A DNA stretch of 64,000 nt from Bradyrhizobium sp. 141 (GTDB taxonomy: Bacteria > Pseudomonadota > Alphaproteobacteria > Rhizobiales > Xanthobacteraceae): the NCBI RefSeq assembly GCF_023074055.1, contig NZ_JADPKR010000002.1:1-64000 (forward strand), read 5' to 3'. Made by a program: the position numbers and the translations under genes. The notes under the pieces are model-generated. The model had not been told where the DNA came from. It saw nothing but the letters and a program-made list of their open reading frames with translations, and made no database searches. Positions 47,046 through 56,306 of the stretch are shown in pieces (the stretch's first letter is position 1; every line of letters starts with the position of its first letter).

Positions 47046-48230
47046 ATGAAGCTGGCAGCCGCACTGATCGGTATGTCGTTGCTGACGCTCGCCGGCGGCA
47101 GCGTCCATGCTGAAGGCACGGGCGAGATCCGCATCGGACAGACCCTGCCCTATAGCGGTCCGGCCTCCGGTTTCGGCGCGATCGGGCGGACGCAGGAAGC
47201 CTTCTTCGAGAAGGTCAATGCCGAAGGCGGCATCAACGGCCGCAAGGTCAAGTTCATCACGCTGGATGATGCCTACTCGCCGCCGAAGACGGTCGAGCAG
47301 ACCCGCAAGCTGGTGGAGCAGGACGAGGTGCTGATGATGTTCGGCTCGCTCGGCACCGCCACCAACAGCGCGGTGCAGCGATATCTGAACAGCAAGAAGG
47401 TGCCGCAGCTGTTCGTGCTCTCCGGCGCGACGAAATGGGCCGATCCGCAGAAATATCCGTGGACCATGCCCGGCATGGCCGCCTACGAGTCCGAGGGTGT
47501 GGTCTATGCCAAGCACGTGCTGCGGGCCAAACCGGACGCCAAGATCGCCATCCTCTCCCAGAACGACGATTTCGGCCGCGACTATGTCGCCGGCTTCAAG
47601 CGCGCACTCGGGGAGAAGGCCGCGGGCATGATCGTCGCGGAGCAGACCTACGAGACCAGCGCACCGACGATCAGCTCGCAACTCTCGACCCTGAAGGCCT
47701 CAGGCGCCGATGTGCTGTTCGGCGTCGTGCTCGGCAAGTTTACCTCGCAGATGATCAAAGGCGCGGCCGAGATCGGCTGGAAGCCCGAGCTGTTCTTCGT
47801 GCCGACCTCGGCCTCGTCGATCTCGTTCCTGGAGCCTGCAGGCCTCGACAACGCGGTCGGCCTGATCTCGTCGAGCAACCAGAAGGACACGATGGACCCG
47901 CAATGGGCCGACGATGCCGGCGTGAAGGAGTACTTCGCCTTCATGAAGCAGTACATGCCGAATGCGGACCTCTCCAATTCCAACTACGGGGCCGGCTATC
48001 ACTATGCGACGCTGCTGATGACCGTGCTGAAGGCCTGCAAGGACGATGTCAGCCGCGACAACATCATGCGCCAGGCCGCGTCTCTGAAAGAGGTGAAGTT
48101 GCCGCTGCTGCTGCCGGGCATGAGTGTGAGCACCGGCCCCGACGACTATCTGCCGTTCCAGCAGCTTCAGCTCCGGCGCTTCAACGGTAAGAGCTGGGTG
48201 GGATTCGGCGACGTGCTGGATGATCGCTGA
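47046..48230 (+). CDS. LivK-type ABC substrate-binding protein
   Basis: A 394-residue periplasmic binding protein with a cleaved signal peptide (SVHA at 21-24) and the type 1 fold of branched-chain amino-acid/aromatic-acid binders (IRIGQTLPYSGPASGFG, FGRDYVAGFKRAL). No permease or ATPase genes of the Liv type are adjacent, so it must share components encoded elsewhere or act in sensing. Relatives often bind aromatic acids or short acids; the neighbouring CoA ligase suggests a carboxylic substrate. Confidence 0.88.
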   Translation: MKLAAALIGMSLLTLAGGSVHAEGTGEIRIGQTLPYSGPASGFGAIGRTQEAFFEKVNAEGGINGRKVKFITLDDAYSPPKTVEQTRKLVEQDEVLMMFGSLGTATNSAVQRYLNSKKVPQLFVLSGATKWADPQKYPWTMPGMAAYESEGVVYAKHVLRAKPDAKIAILSQNDDFGRDYVAGFKRALGEKAAGMIVAEQTYETSAPTISSQLSTLKASGADVLFGVVLGKFTSQMIKGAAEIGWKPELFFVPTSASSISFLEPAGLDNAVGLISSSNQKDTMDPQWADDAGVKEYFAFMKQYMPNADLSNSNYGAGYHYATLLMTVLKACKDDVSRDNIMRQAASLKEVKLPLLLPGMSVSTGPDDYLPFQQLQLRRFNGKSWVGFGDVLDDR

Positions 48231-48253
48231 CGCGAGCGGAGCAAGGACAGACC

Positions 48254-49774
48254 ATGATCATCAGTGGCGAACGCCTGATCGGCTATGACGCGATCCAGGC
48301 GCGGATCAAACGCGCGGCCAGCGGGCTTCGCGCCCTCGGCCTTGCCGAAGGCGCGCCGGTTGCCATGATGCTGCGCAACGATTTCGCCCTGTTCGAGGTG
48401 GTCGCGGCCGCGGCCGCGCTGGGCAGCCCGGTGGTACCAATCAACTGGCATCTCAAGGCCGAGGAGGTCCGTTACATCCTGACCGACAGCGGCGCGAACA
48501 TCCTGGTCTGCCATGCCGATCTGCTGCCGCAGATCCGCGACGGTGTGCCGGCGGATGTCCGCCTCCTCGTCGTCGCGACACCGCCCGAGCTCGCGGCAAC
48601 CTTCGCCATTCCGCCGGAGCTGACCGTGGTCCCGGCTGGACTGACCGATTGGGACCGCTGGCGCGACGGGCATCCGGAAACCCAGGAGCCGCCGCGCCGA
48701 GCGGCGGCGATGATCTACACCTCGGGGACCACGGGCATGCCGAAGGGCGTGCGGCGCATGCCGATGCAGCCCGAGCAGGCGGCCGCTTCCGAACGCGTCG
48801 GCGCGATCGCCTATGGCATCAAGCCGCGCGAGGACCAGGTCGTGCTGATCAACGGACCGATGTATCATTCGGCGCCGCATTCCTACGGCATGATGGCATT
48901 CCGCAATGGCTGCACGATCGTCCTCCAGGCGCGATTCGACGCGGAGGAGCTGCTTGCGCTGATCGAGCGTCACGGCGTGACGCACATCCACATGGTGCCG
49001 ACCATGTTCGTTCGTCTGCTCCGACTGCCCGAGGCGGTCAGGCAGCGCTACGATCTCTCGTCGCTGCGTTTCGTCGTGCACGGCGCCGCGCCCTGTCCGC
49101 CCGACGTGAAGAGGGCGATGATCGACTGGTGGGGACCGGTCATCAATGAATATTTCGGCTCGACCGAGACCGGCATCCCGGTCTGGCACTCCGCGGAGGA
49201 GGCCCTGAAAAAGCCCGGCACGGTCGGCCGTGCCATCGACGGCGGCATCGTCAGGATTTTTCGCGAGGACGGCAGCCTCTGTGGTGCCAACGAGGTCGGC
49301 GAAATCTACATGCGCCAGACGGCGGTGCCCGATTTCGACTATCACGGCAAGGCGCAGGCCAGGGCCGAGGCGGGACGCGACGGTCTCGTCAGCGTGGGCG
49401 ACGTCGGCTATCTCGACGAGGACGGTTACCTGTTCCTGTGCGACCGCAAGCGCGACATGGTGATATCAGGCGGCGTCAACATCTACCCCGCCGAGATCGA
49501 GAACGTGCTGATCGCGATGCCCGGCGTGCGCGATTGCGCAGTGTTCGGCATTCCCGACGCCGAATATGGCGAGCGGCTGTGCGCCTGCATCGAGCCGGAG
49601 ACGGGCGTCCTTCTGTCCGCGGCGTCCGTGCAGGGCTGGCTGCGCGAGCGGCTGGCCAACTTCAAGGTGCCGAAAGAGGTCCGGTTCATGGACGCCCTGC
49701 CGCGCGAGGCGACCGGAAAGATCTTCAAGCGCAAGCTGCGCGATCCCTACTGGGCGGACAGGAAACCGGGCTGA
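48254..49774 (+). CDS. Acyl-CoA synthetase (AMP-forming)
   Basis: A 506-residue ANL-superfamily ligase that activates a carboxylic acid to its CoA thioester with ATP. The P-loop MIYTSGTTGMPKGVRR, FGSTETG, the hinge region (CDRKRDMVISGGVNIYP) and the catalytic Lys in ATGKIFKRKLRDPYW are intact. Acid specificity is not readable; relatives act on medium-chain, aromatic or bile-type acids. It starts 23 bp after the binding-protein gene, so both are likely co-transcribed. Confidence 0.9.
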   Translation: MIISGERLIGYDAIQARIKRAASGLRALGLAEGAPVAMMLRNDFALFEVVAAAAALGSPVVPINWHLKAEEVRYILTDSGANILVCHADLLPQIRDGVPADVRLLVVATPPELAATFAIPPELTVVPAGLTDWDRWRDGHPETQEPPRRAAAMIYTSGTTGMPKGVRRMPMQPEQAAASERVGAIAYGIKPREDQVVLINGPMYHSAPHSYGMMAFRNGCTIVLQARFDAEELLALIERHGVTHIHMVPTMFVRLLRLPEAVRQRYDLSSLRFVVHGAAPCPPDVKRAMIDWWGPVINEYFGSTETGIPVWHSAEEALKKPGTVGRAIDGGIVRIFREDGSLCGANEVGEIYMRQTAVPDFDYHGKAQARAEAGRDGLVSVGDVGYLDEDGYLFLCDRKRDMVISGGVNIYPAEIENVLIAMPGVRDCAVFGIPDAEYGERLCACIEPETGVLLSAASVQGWLRERLANFKVPKEVRFMDALPREATGKIFKRKLRDPYWADRKPG

Positions 49775-49878
49775 ACCTGGGAGCTAGCCCACAAACGGTG
49801 TTTAAAACTATGTTGCTGTTGCAAAGCATCCGCGGCTGAAAGACAAGATCCCGGCAGGGAAAAGCCGGGACCTCGACC

Positions 49879-50964
49879 ATGACATCGACCGACTTCGTCG
49901 TTGCGCGCAACGATCTCGAGCAATTCAAGCTGATCGACACCGTCATTCCGGATGCAGCCGCATTGCCGCAGGACGCACTGCTGGTGAAAGTCGAGCGCTT
50001 CGCGCTGACCGCCAACAACATCACCTATGCCGTGATGGGCGACGAGCTGAAATACTGGCAGATCTTTCCGGCACCGGAGGGCTTTGGCAACATCCCGGCG
50101 TGGGGATTTGGCGAGGTCATCGCCTCGAAACATCCCGGCGTCGCTGTGGGCGAGCGGTTGTTCGGCTATTTCCCGATGGCGACGCATCTCGTCATCGAGG
50201 CTGCGGACGTCAGCAAGCGCGCGCTTCGCGACGGTGCCGAGCATCGCAAGCAGGTCTCGCCGGTCTACAATCTCTATTCCCGCGTCACCGGCGATCCGGC
50301 CTTTGCCGGACACCAGGGCGACCTTCAGGCGCTGCTGCGGCCATTGTTCATGCTGTCGTTCCTGGTCGACGACTTCCTTGCCGAGAACGCGGATTTTGGC
50401 GCGCGTGCTGTGCTGCTCTCCAGCGCCTCCAGCAAGACCGCGTTCGGGCTCGCCCATCTGCTGCATACGCGCGGCCGCAAGGTGATTGGACTCACGTCCG
50501 CGGGCAATGCCGGCTTCGTCGGCTCGCTGCCCTGCTACGACGAGGTCGTCACCTATGATCGCGTCCGCGCGCTGCCGACGGATGCGCCGGTCGCTTTCGT
50601 CGACATGGCCGGCAGCAGCGCGTTGCGGGCCGAACTGCATCAGCATTTCCGCGACCAGATGAAGTGCTCCGTGCGCGTCGGTTTGACGCATCGGGCGACC
50701 GATGCCGACGAAGGCACCCTGCCCGGGGCAAAGCCGCGCTGGTTCTTCGCACCGGACCAGATCCGCAAGCGCGCCAAGGATTGGGGGCCCGGCGGCGTCG
50801 AGCAGCGTTTTGGCGCGGCTTGGTCGGGCTTCGCACCTCTTTTGGAGAGCTGCCTCACCGTGGTCGAGAGCCGCGGGCCGGAGGCAGTGCAGCGGATTTA
50901 TCTCGAGACGCTAAAGGGGCGCATTCCGCCTGAGCAGGGGCACATGCTCTCGCTGCTGGGGTAA
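49879..50964 (+). CDS. DUF2855 family protein
   Basis: A 361-residue protein of DUF2855. The fold resembles medium-chain dehydrogenases (VKVERFALTANNITYAVMGD early, RAVLLSSASSKTAFGLAHLL as a nucleotide-binding-like strand-loop-helix), but the zinc ligands of alcohol dehydrogenases are not evident. No reaction is known for the family. It lies 104 bp after the CoA ligase and 134 bp before the flavin monooxygenase, all in one direction, suggesting a step in the same pathway. Confidence 0.85.
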   Translation: MTSTDFVVARNDLEQFKLIDTVIPDAAALPQDALLVKVERFALTANNITYAVMGDELKYWQIFPAPEGFGNIPAWGFGEVIASKHPGVAVGERLFGYFPMATHLVIEAADVSKRALRDGAEHRKQVSPVYNLYSRVTGDPAFAGHQGDLQALLRPLFMLSFLVDDFLAENADFGARAVLLSSASSKTAFGLAHLLHTRGRKVIGLTSAGNAGFVGSLPCYDEVVTYDRVRALPTDAPVAFVDMAGSSALRAELHQHFRDQMKCSVRVGLTHRATDADEGTLPGAKPRWFFAPDQIRKRAKDWGPGGVEQRFGAAWSGFAPLLESCLTVVESRGPEAVQRIYLETLKGRIPPEQGHMLSLLG

Positions 50965-51098
50965 TCGGCTTTTGGGAGCCAAGGAAACCAGATAGCCTCG
51001 ACCTCCATGATTGGAGCGTGATCTCTTCGGAAAGCCGCCGTACAGTTTCCGGATCATGCTCGCGAGGAAACGCCGCGAAGACGGCCACGAGGTCGCGC

Positions 51099-52862
51099 AT
51101 GCTGGACAGGACGAAGGATATTTCCGTCGCCGCGCAAGGCTGGCTCGACGCGTTCGAGCGCATATTGGGCAGGCCCGATCCCGCCACGCTGGACCGCCTG
51201 TTCCTCGCCGACAGCTTCTGGCGCGACGTGCTGGCGCTGAGCTGGAACCTGCAGACGATCGCCGGCCGCCAGACGATTGCGCAAGCGCTGGCCACGCTCG
51301 CGCCCAAGGCGGCGCCCGCCGATTTCAAGATCGCGCCCAACCGCGCGCCGCCGCGCTGGGTGAGCCGCGCCGGCACCAACACCATCGAAGCGATCTTCAA
51401 TTTCGAAACCGCAATCGGGCGCGGCAGCGGCATCGTCAGGCTCATTCCGGATAGCGCTGATGGCGATCGTCTGAAGGCGTGGACGCTGCTGACCGCTCTC
51501 GACGAGCTCAAGGGTTTCGAAGAGCAGCTCGGCATGTCGCGCCCGCGCGGGCAGGCCTATTCGCGCGATTTCCGCGGGCCGAACTGGCTCGATTTGCGCA
51601 ACGCCTCGCGCGACTATGCGAAACGCGATCCGGCCGTGCTGGTGGTCGGCGGCGGCCAGGCCGGGCTCGCGATCGCAGCGCGGCTGAAGCAGTTGCAGGT
51701 CGACGCGCTGATCGTCGATCGCGAGATGCGGATCGGCGACAATTGGCGCAAGCGCTATCATGCGCTGACGCTGCACAACCAGGTGCAGGTCAATCACCTC
51801 CCCTACATGCCGTTTCCGCCGAACTGGCCGACCTATATTCCCAAGGACAAGCTCGCCAACTGGTTCGAGTCTTACGTCGAGACAATGGAGCTGAACTTCT
51901 GGACCGGCACCGAGCTCGAGGGCGGCGCCTATGACGAGGCCAAGGGACGCTGGACGGTCACCCTGCGCCGCGCCGACGGCAGCAGGCGGACCATGCATCC
52001 CCGCCACGTCATCATGGCGACCGGCGTCAGCGGCATCGCCAACATGCCTGACATTCCGACGCTCGCCAATTTCGGGGGTACGCTGATGCATTCCAGCCGC
52101 TACGAGGACGGCGAGAGCTGGACAGGCAAGCGCGCGATCGTCATCGGCACCGGCAACAGCGGTCACGACATAGCGCAGGATCTCTATTCCAGCGGCGCCG
52201 AGGTGACGCTGGTGCAGCGCGCAGCCACGCTGGTCACCAATATCGAGCCATCGGCGCAACTCGCTTATGCGATCTACAATGACGGCACGCTCGAGGACAA
52301 TGATCTGATCGCGGCCTCGATGCCGACGCCGCTCGCGAAGAAAACCCACGTGATGCTGACCGAGCAGTCCAAGGAGCTCGACAAGGAGCTGCTCGAGGGC
52401 CTCTCTCGCGTCGGCTTCAAGCTAGACTTCGGCGAGGCCGGGACGGGGTGGCAATTCAAATACCTCACGCGCGGCGGCGGCTATTATTTTAACGTCGGCT
52501 GCTCCAACCTGATCGTCGAGGGCAAGATCGGGCTCAGGCAGTTTTCCGACATCGAGGGCTTTGTCACCGACGGCGCGCGGATGAAGGACGGCTCGACCAT
52601 CGCCGCCGATCTCATCGTGCTCTCGACCGGCTACAAGCCGCAGGACTATCTGGTGCGAAGACTGTTCGGTGATGGCATCGCCGACCGCGTCGGCCCGATC
52701 TGGGGTTTTGGCGACGGCCTCGAGCTGCGCAACATGTATGCGCGTACCGGGCAGCCCGGGCTCTGGTTCATCGCCGGCAGCCTCGCGCAGTGCCGCATCA
52801 ACTCGAAATATCTCGCGCTCCAGATCAAGGCGATCGAGGAAGGGATTTTGGAGCAGACGTAA
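51099..52862 (+). CDS. Flavin-containing monooxygenase with SnoaL-like N-domain
   Basis: A 587-residue FAD/NADPH monooxygenase. An N-terminal region (about 1-150) resembles NTF2/SnoaL domains. The flavin part then carries VLVVGGGQAGLAIAARL (FAD) and VIGTGNSGHDIAQDL (NADPH), with a LMHSSRYEDGESW linker typical of group B monooxygenases. Possible chemistry is Baeyer-Villiger or heteroatom oxygenation. The ATG start has GAGG seven bases upstream; earlier frames are poorly conserved. It shares direction with its neighbours in the putative catabolic set. Confidence 0.85.
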   Translation: MLDRTKDISVAAQGWLDAFERILGRPDPATLDRLFLADSFWRDVLALSWNLQTIAGRQTIAQALATLAPKAAPADFKIAPNRAPPRWVSRAGTNTIEAIFNFETAIGRGSGIVRLIPDSADGDRLKAWTLLTALDELKGFEEQLGMSRPRGQAYSRDFRGPNWLDLRNASRDYAKRDPAVLVVGGGQAGLAIAARLKQLQVDALIVDREMRIGDNWRKRYHALTLHNQVQVNHLPYMPFPPNWPTYIPKDKLANWFESYVETMELNFWTGTELEGGAYDEAKGRWTVTLRRADGSRRTMHPRHVIMATGVSGIANMPDIPTLANFGGTLMHSSRYEDGESWTGKRAIVIGTGNSGHDIAQDLYSSGAEVTLVQRAATLVTNIEPSAQLAYAIYNDGTLEDNDLIAASMPTPLAKKTHVMLTEQSKELDKELLEGLSRVGFKLDFGEAGTGWQFKYLTRGGGYYFNVGCSNLIVEGKIGLRQFSDIEGFVTDGARMKDGSTIAADLIVLSTGYKPQDYLVRRLFGDGIADRVGPIWGFGDGLELRNMYARTGQPGLWFIAGSLAQCRINSKYLALQIKAIEEGILEQT

Positions 52863-52906
52863 ATACAGCCGTCGCACCCCGGAATGACGGAAGGAGATTC
52901 CAACCA

Positions 52907-53884
52907 ATGCCAGCCATTCTCGGCACCGGCGAGCACCGCTACCGCGTCGTCGACAATTTCGCCAAGCTGCCGGACGGCTGGCAGCTCACCGACGTCGCCT
53001 CGGTCGCGGTCGACAGCCGCGACCAGATCTACGTCTTCAACCGCGGCGCCCATCCGATGGTGGTGTTAGACCGCCAGGGCAATTTCCTGCGCAGCTTCGG
53101 CGAAGGGCTGTTCTCGCGCGCGCACGGCCTGCATATCGATGCCGACGACAATCTCTATTGCACCGATGACGGCGACCATACCGTGCGCAAATGCACCACC
53201 GACGGCAAGGTGCTGCTGACGATCGGCATCCCCGAGAAGCCGGCGCCGTTCATGAGCGGCGATCCGTTCCATCGCTGCACCCATACCGCGCTGTCGCCGA
53301 AGGGCGAGATCTACGTCTCCGACGGCTACGGCAATGCGCGCGTGCACAAGTTCACCCCCGACGGCAAGCTGATGATGAGCTGGGGCGAACCGGGCACCGA
53401 CCCCGGCCAGTTCAACATCGTGCACAACATCGCCACCGATGCCGACGGCTGGGTCTACGTCGCCGACCGCGAGAACCATCGCGTCCAGGTGTTCAATGGC
53501 GAGGGCAAATACGAGACGCAGTGGAACAATTTGCACCGGCCCTGTGCGCTGTGCTGCTGCGGCGGGGCTAACAGCCCGACCTTCGTGATCGGCGAGCTCG
53601 GCCCGGGCATGGCCGTCAACCGCAAGGTGCCCAATCTCGGCCCGCGGCTGTCGATCGTTGACGCCAGCGGCAAGCGCATCGCGCGGCTCGGCGGCGAGGA
53701 GGGCCCGGGCATTGCCAGCGGAAAATTCCTGGCACCCCACGGCATCGCGCTGGATTCGAAAGGCGACATCTATGTCGGCGAGGTCGGCGTCACCGACTGG
53801 AAGACGAGCTTTTCCGACGAGGAGATACCGGCCGCGGTGCGCGCCACGCGCTGCTTGCAGAAGCTGGAGCGGGTACGGGAGTAG
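52907..53884 (+). CDS. NHL-repeat protein, alpha-amidating lyase-like
   Basis: A 325-residue six-bladed NHL propeller resembling the peptidyl-alpha-hydroxyglycine alpha-amidating lyase family (IYVFNRGAHPMVVLDRQGNFLRS, ADRENHRVQVFNGEGKY). There is no signal peptide, so it is cytosolic. AAGGAG nine bases before the ATG. It carries an unusual CALCCCGG cluster in a blade near residue 215. Bacterial members are not known to amidate peptides; a lyase or hydrolase role on a pathway intermediate is plausible. Last gene of the set. Confidence 0.8.
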   Translation: MPAILGTGEHRYRVVDNFAKLPDGWQLTDVASVAVDSRDQIYVFNRGAHPMVVLDRQGNFLRSFGEGLFSRAHGLHIDADDNLYCTDDGDHTVRKCTTDGKVLLTIGIPEKPAPFMSGDPFHRCTHTALSPKGEIYVSDGYGNARVHKFTPDGKLMMSWGEPGTDPGQFNIVHNIATDADGWVYVADRENHRVQVFNGEGKYETQWNNLHRPCALCCCGGANSPTFVIGELGPGMAVNRKVPNLGPRLSIVDASGKRIARLGGEEGPGIASGKFLAPHGIALDSKGDIYVGEVGVTDWKTSFSDEEIPAAVRATRCLQKLERVRE

Positions 53885-54038
53885 CTGCCACGGCAAATCA
53901 CGACGCACAGGGGCAGGCGGTTCCGGACCAGCCAGGTTGGCCCTTGGGATCGCGGCTTTTTGAGCGCTTTGCCACCCCGCCGCCGCATTGCTTGCGCCTG
54001 AATAAGTCGCTCAACGGGCTTCACAATCCCGTCACGCT

Positions 54039-54061
54039 GCATGTAGTATGTCAGTACATGC
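54039..54061. promoter_or_regulatory. Inverted repeat upstream of HNH gene
   Basis: GCATGTA (54039-54045) and TACATGC (54055-54061) with a 9-bp spacer, 36 bp before the HNH nuclease start. It could be an operator or a small leader hairpin; a further short stem (CTGC-TTC-GCAG) follows directly. Confidence 0.4.
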
Positions 54062-54097
54062 TGCTTCGCAGCGTATATTGGAGGCCGGGAGCGTTAC

Positions 54098-54655
54098 TTG
54101 AACGCACATGTCTCGCAAGGCAGTTGGCCGGTGTTGGTGCTGAATGCGGACTTCCGGCCGCTGAGTTACTACCCGCTGTCTCTTTGGTCGTGGCAGGACG
54201 CGATCAAGGCGGTGTTCCTCGACCGCGTCAACATCGTCGCTCACTACGATCAGGCGGTTCACAGCCCCACGCTGCAAATGCAGCTGCCGAGCGTCGTCTC
54301 GCTCAAATCCTTCGTCAAGCCGACCACCCATCCCGCCTTCACCCGTTTCAACGTCTTCCTCCGCGACCGCTTCAATTGCCAATATTGCGGCTCGCCCGAA
54401 GACCTGACCTTCGATCACATCATCCCGCGCAGCAAAGGCGGCCAGACCACTTGGGAGAACGTGGTCGCGGCGTGCTCGCCGTGTAATCTTCGCAAGGGCA
54501 ATCTGACGCCGGCACAAGCCAGGATGTTTCCGCGCCAGAGCGCGTTCGCGCCGACCGTGCATCAGCTCCACCGCAACGGCCGCCTGTTCCCGCCGAACTA
54601 TCTGCACGATAGCTGGCTCGACTATCTGTACTGGGATACGGAGCTGGATCCGTAA
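54098..54655 (+). CDS. HNH endonuclease domain protein
   Basis: A 185-residue protein with a C-terminal HNH nuclease domain: CQYCG and CSPC form a zinc site around DHIIPRSKGGQTTWENVVAAC and CNLRKG. The conserved N-terminal half (SQGSWPVLVLNADFRPLSYYP) is typical of a common alphaproteobacterial family. Target DNA and role are unknown; no methylase partner is adjacent, so a restriction system is not indicated. TTG start with GGGAG upstream. The 3' end overlaps the convergent GH16 gene by 34 bp. Confidence 0.88.
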   Translation: MNAHVSQGSWPVLVLNADFRPLSYYPLSLWSWQDAIKAVFLDRVNIVAHYDQAVHSPTLQMQLPSVVSLKSFVKPTTHPAFTRFNVFLRDRFNCQYCGSPEDLTFDHIIPRSKGGQTTWENVVAACSPCNLRKGNLTPAQARMFPRQSAFAPTVHQLHRNGRLFPPNYLHDSWLDYLYWDTELDP

Positions 54656-55653
54656 GGTTGTGCCTGCTCCAGATCGATCTGATAGGCGGAGATCCGATCG
54701 ATCTCGAATGCGACGCTCGGCGGCGATTCCGCGTCGACGGCACCGACGCCGAGAAAGAATTTCGACCCGATCGCGAGATTGACGATCATGTACATGGGAT
54801 CGTCGAAGCCGATCGGCACCTTGATGTCGGAGACCGGCCTGCGATCGATGAAATAGACCAGGCGATCCTCCTGCCAGAGCACACCGTAATTGTGGAATAC
54901 GTTCGAGGCGTCGCCGACCGCGAAATCGAAGCCGCAGGACTGGATCTTCTGGGTCGACGGGATCCGCCAATGCGTCGTCATCACGAGATCGCCCGGCCGC
55001 CCGCCGCGGCCTTCCAGCACGTCGACCTCCGGCGGCCAGCCGCCATCGTCCGCCAGCATCCAGAACGCCGGCCAGACCGCATGGCCGACCGGCACCTTGG
55101 CGCGGATTTCGAAATAGCCGTGCTTCTGGGCGAACGTGCCCTGGGTCGTCAGGATGCCCGAGATGTACTCGTTGTCGAACAGCACCGGTTTCAATTCCGG
55201 CGGCGTGCGGCTGGCGATGATCGACAGCACGCCGTCCTTTACCCTGAACGGATCGAGCCCGAGCGGCGCCGCCGCACGACCCGCATAACGCGGATCGACA
55301 TAGATCTGCTGCTCGCCATTGGCGCTGGTCTTGCGTTTGAAGTCGGAGCCGTCGCCGCCCCAATAGCGCGCCTCCGGCCAGGCCGCTCCGCCCGCATAAT
55401 GCGGGACCCAGCGTCCGTTCGACAGCGGATGCTCGTCAAAATCCTCGCTGAAAGTCCGGCGCAGCGGCAGGAACACGAGCGAGGTCGGATTGACCGTCTC
55501 CAGCCGGCGGCACGCGATGGTGGAAGGATCGGCCGTGACCTGCAGCGCCATGCTGGCCGGCGCGCCATCGAGCTCATCCTGCGCCATACAAGGCGCCGGC
55601 AGCACGCCGAGGCCGATCGCAACCAGAGTGCCGCTCATCCAACGGTCGATCAT
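54622..55653 (-). CDS. Exported glycoside hydrolase family 16 protein
   Basis: A 343-residue secreted beta-glucan/galactan hydrolase or transglycosylase. A signal peptide is near residues 1-25; the GH16 jelly-roll domain has the catalytic motif EVDVLE, with the nucleophile and acid glutamates in place, preceded by WPAFWML. The start is uncertain: ATG 55653 gives a good signal peptide, while ATG 55674 and a frame to 55725 are alternatives. Possible substrates include beta-1,3-glucans or succinoglycan-like polysaccharides, as in ExoK relatives. Confidence 0.85.
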   Translation of the reverse strand: MIDRWMSGTLVAIGLGVLPAPCMAQDELDGAPASMALQVTADPSTIACRRLETVNPTSLVFLPLRRTFSEDFDEHPLSNGRWVPHYAGGAAWPEARYWGGDGSDFKRKTSANGEQQIYVDPRYAGRAAAPLGLDPFRVKDGVLSIIASRTPPELKPVLFDNEYISGILTTQGTFAQKHGYFEIRAKVPVGHAVWPAFWMLADDGGWPPEVDVLEGRGGRPGDLVMTTHWRIPSTQKIQSCGFDFAVGDASNVFHNYGVLWQEDRLVYFIDRRPVSDIKVPIGFDDPMYMIVNLAIGSKFFLGVGAVDAESPPSVAFEIDRISAYQIDLEQAQPYGSSSVSQYR

Positions 55654-55905
55654 CACCGCACTCGAAGATGCCATGACATGCGCAGAGGTTAGCTCAGCCG
55701 TCGTCGCGCCGGCAACCGCCGGCATCCAGCGCCAGCGGGCGATCTGAAAACCATTTCTCTCGCCTCCCCTCTGCCTCGGGACGGCACGCTCGACCTCCCC
55801 CGATGCATGCGGGCCATCATGGGAGGGAACCCGGAGGACTGGCGCTCGTTCAGATCAGAGCGCACGCGGCAAGGCGTGCCACGGTGCAACCGAGGGAGGG
55901 CCATC

Positions 55906-56127
55906 ATGCCCACAGCCGAACATGATCACGTCTACAAGATCCTGGAACTGGTCGGGTCGTCCGAGGCCTCGATCGAGGACGCGATCAAGAACGCGGTCAG
56001 CCGCGCCGCCAAGACCGTTCGCGAGATGAAATGGTTCGAGGTGGTGCAGACGCGCGGCCACATCGAGAACGGCACCGTCCGCCACTATCAAGTGACGCTG
56101 CGCGTCGGCTTCACGCTGGAGGGATGA
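55906..56127 (+). CDS. Dodecin family flavin-binding protein
   Basis: A 73-residue protein of the dodecin family, which assembles into a hollow dodecamer that stores or buffers flavins. The pattern [23 protein letters not shown] followed by [11 protein letters not shown], where the conserved Trp stacks on flavin, and a final beta-strand [10 protein letters not shown], is complete. ATG with GAGGGAGGG upstream; upstream in-frame codons are rejected. Monocistronic, 180 bp before the diguanylate cyclase gene. Confidence 0.93.
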   Translation: MPTAEHDHVYKILELVGSSEASIEDAIKNAVSRAAKTVREMKWFEVVQTRGHIENGTVRHYQVTLRVGFTLEG

Positions 56128-56306
56128 CGCGGCGGACGCCGGGCGGAACCGCCGCGCGCGGCGCGGGGTGAACATCCGCCCGATGAGCGGATTGTAATAC
56201 CCACAATCGTCTCCGGTCGAGTACGGACCCCGCGCAATCATCGCAAATATTGCAACAGGCCGTTAAGGTGAAAGTGAGAGGTTTGCACCGATTTGGAGCA
56301 AGCCTG

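Noticed and set aside
54098..54655. HNH nuclease as part of a restriction or other defence system
   Set aside because: No methyltransferase, helicase or other defence partner is adjacent, and the gene belongs to a common housekeeping-like alphaproteobacterial family.
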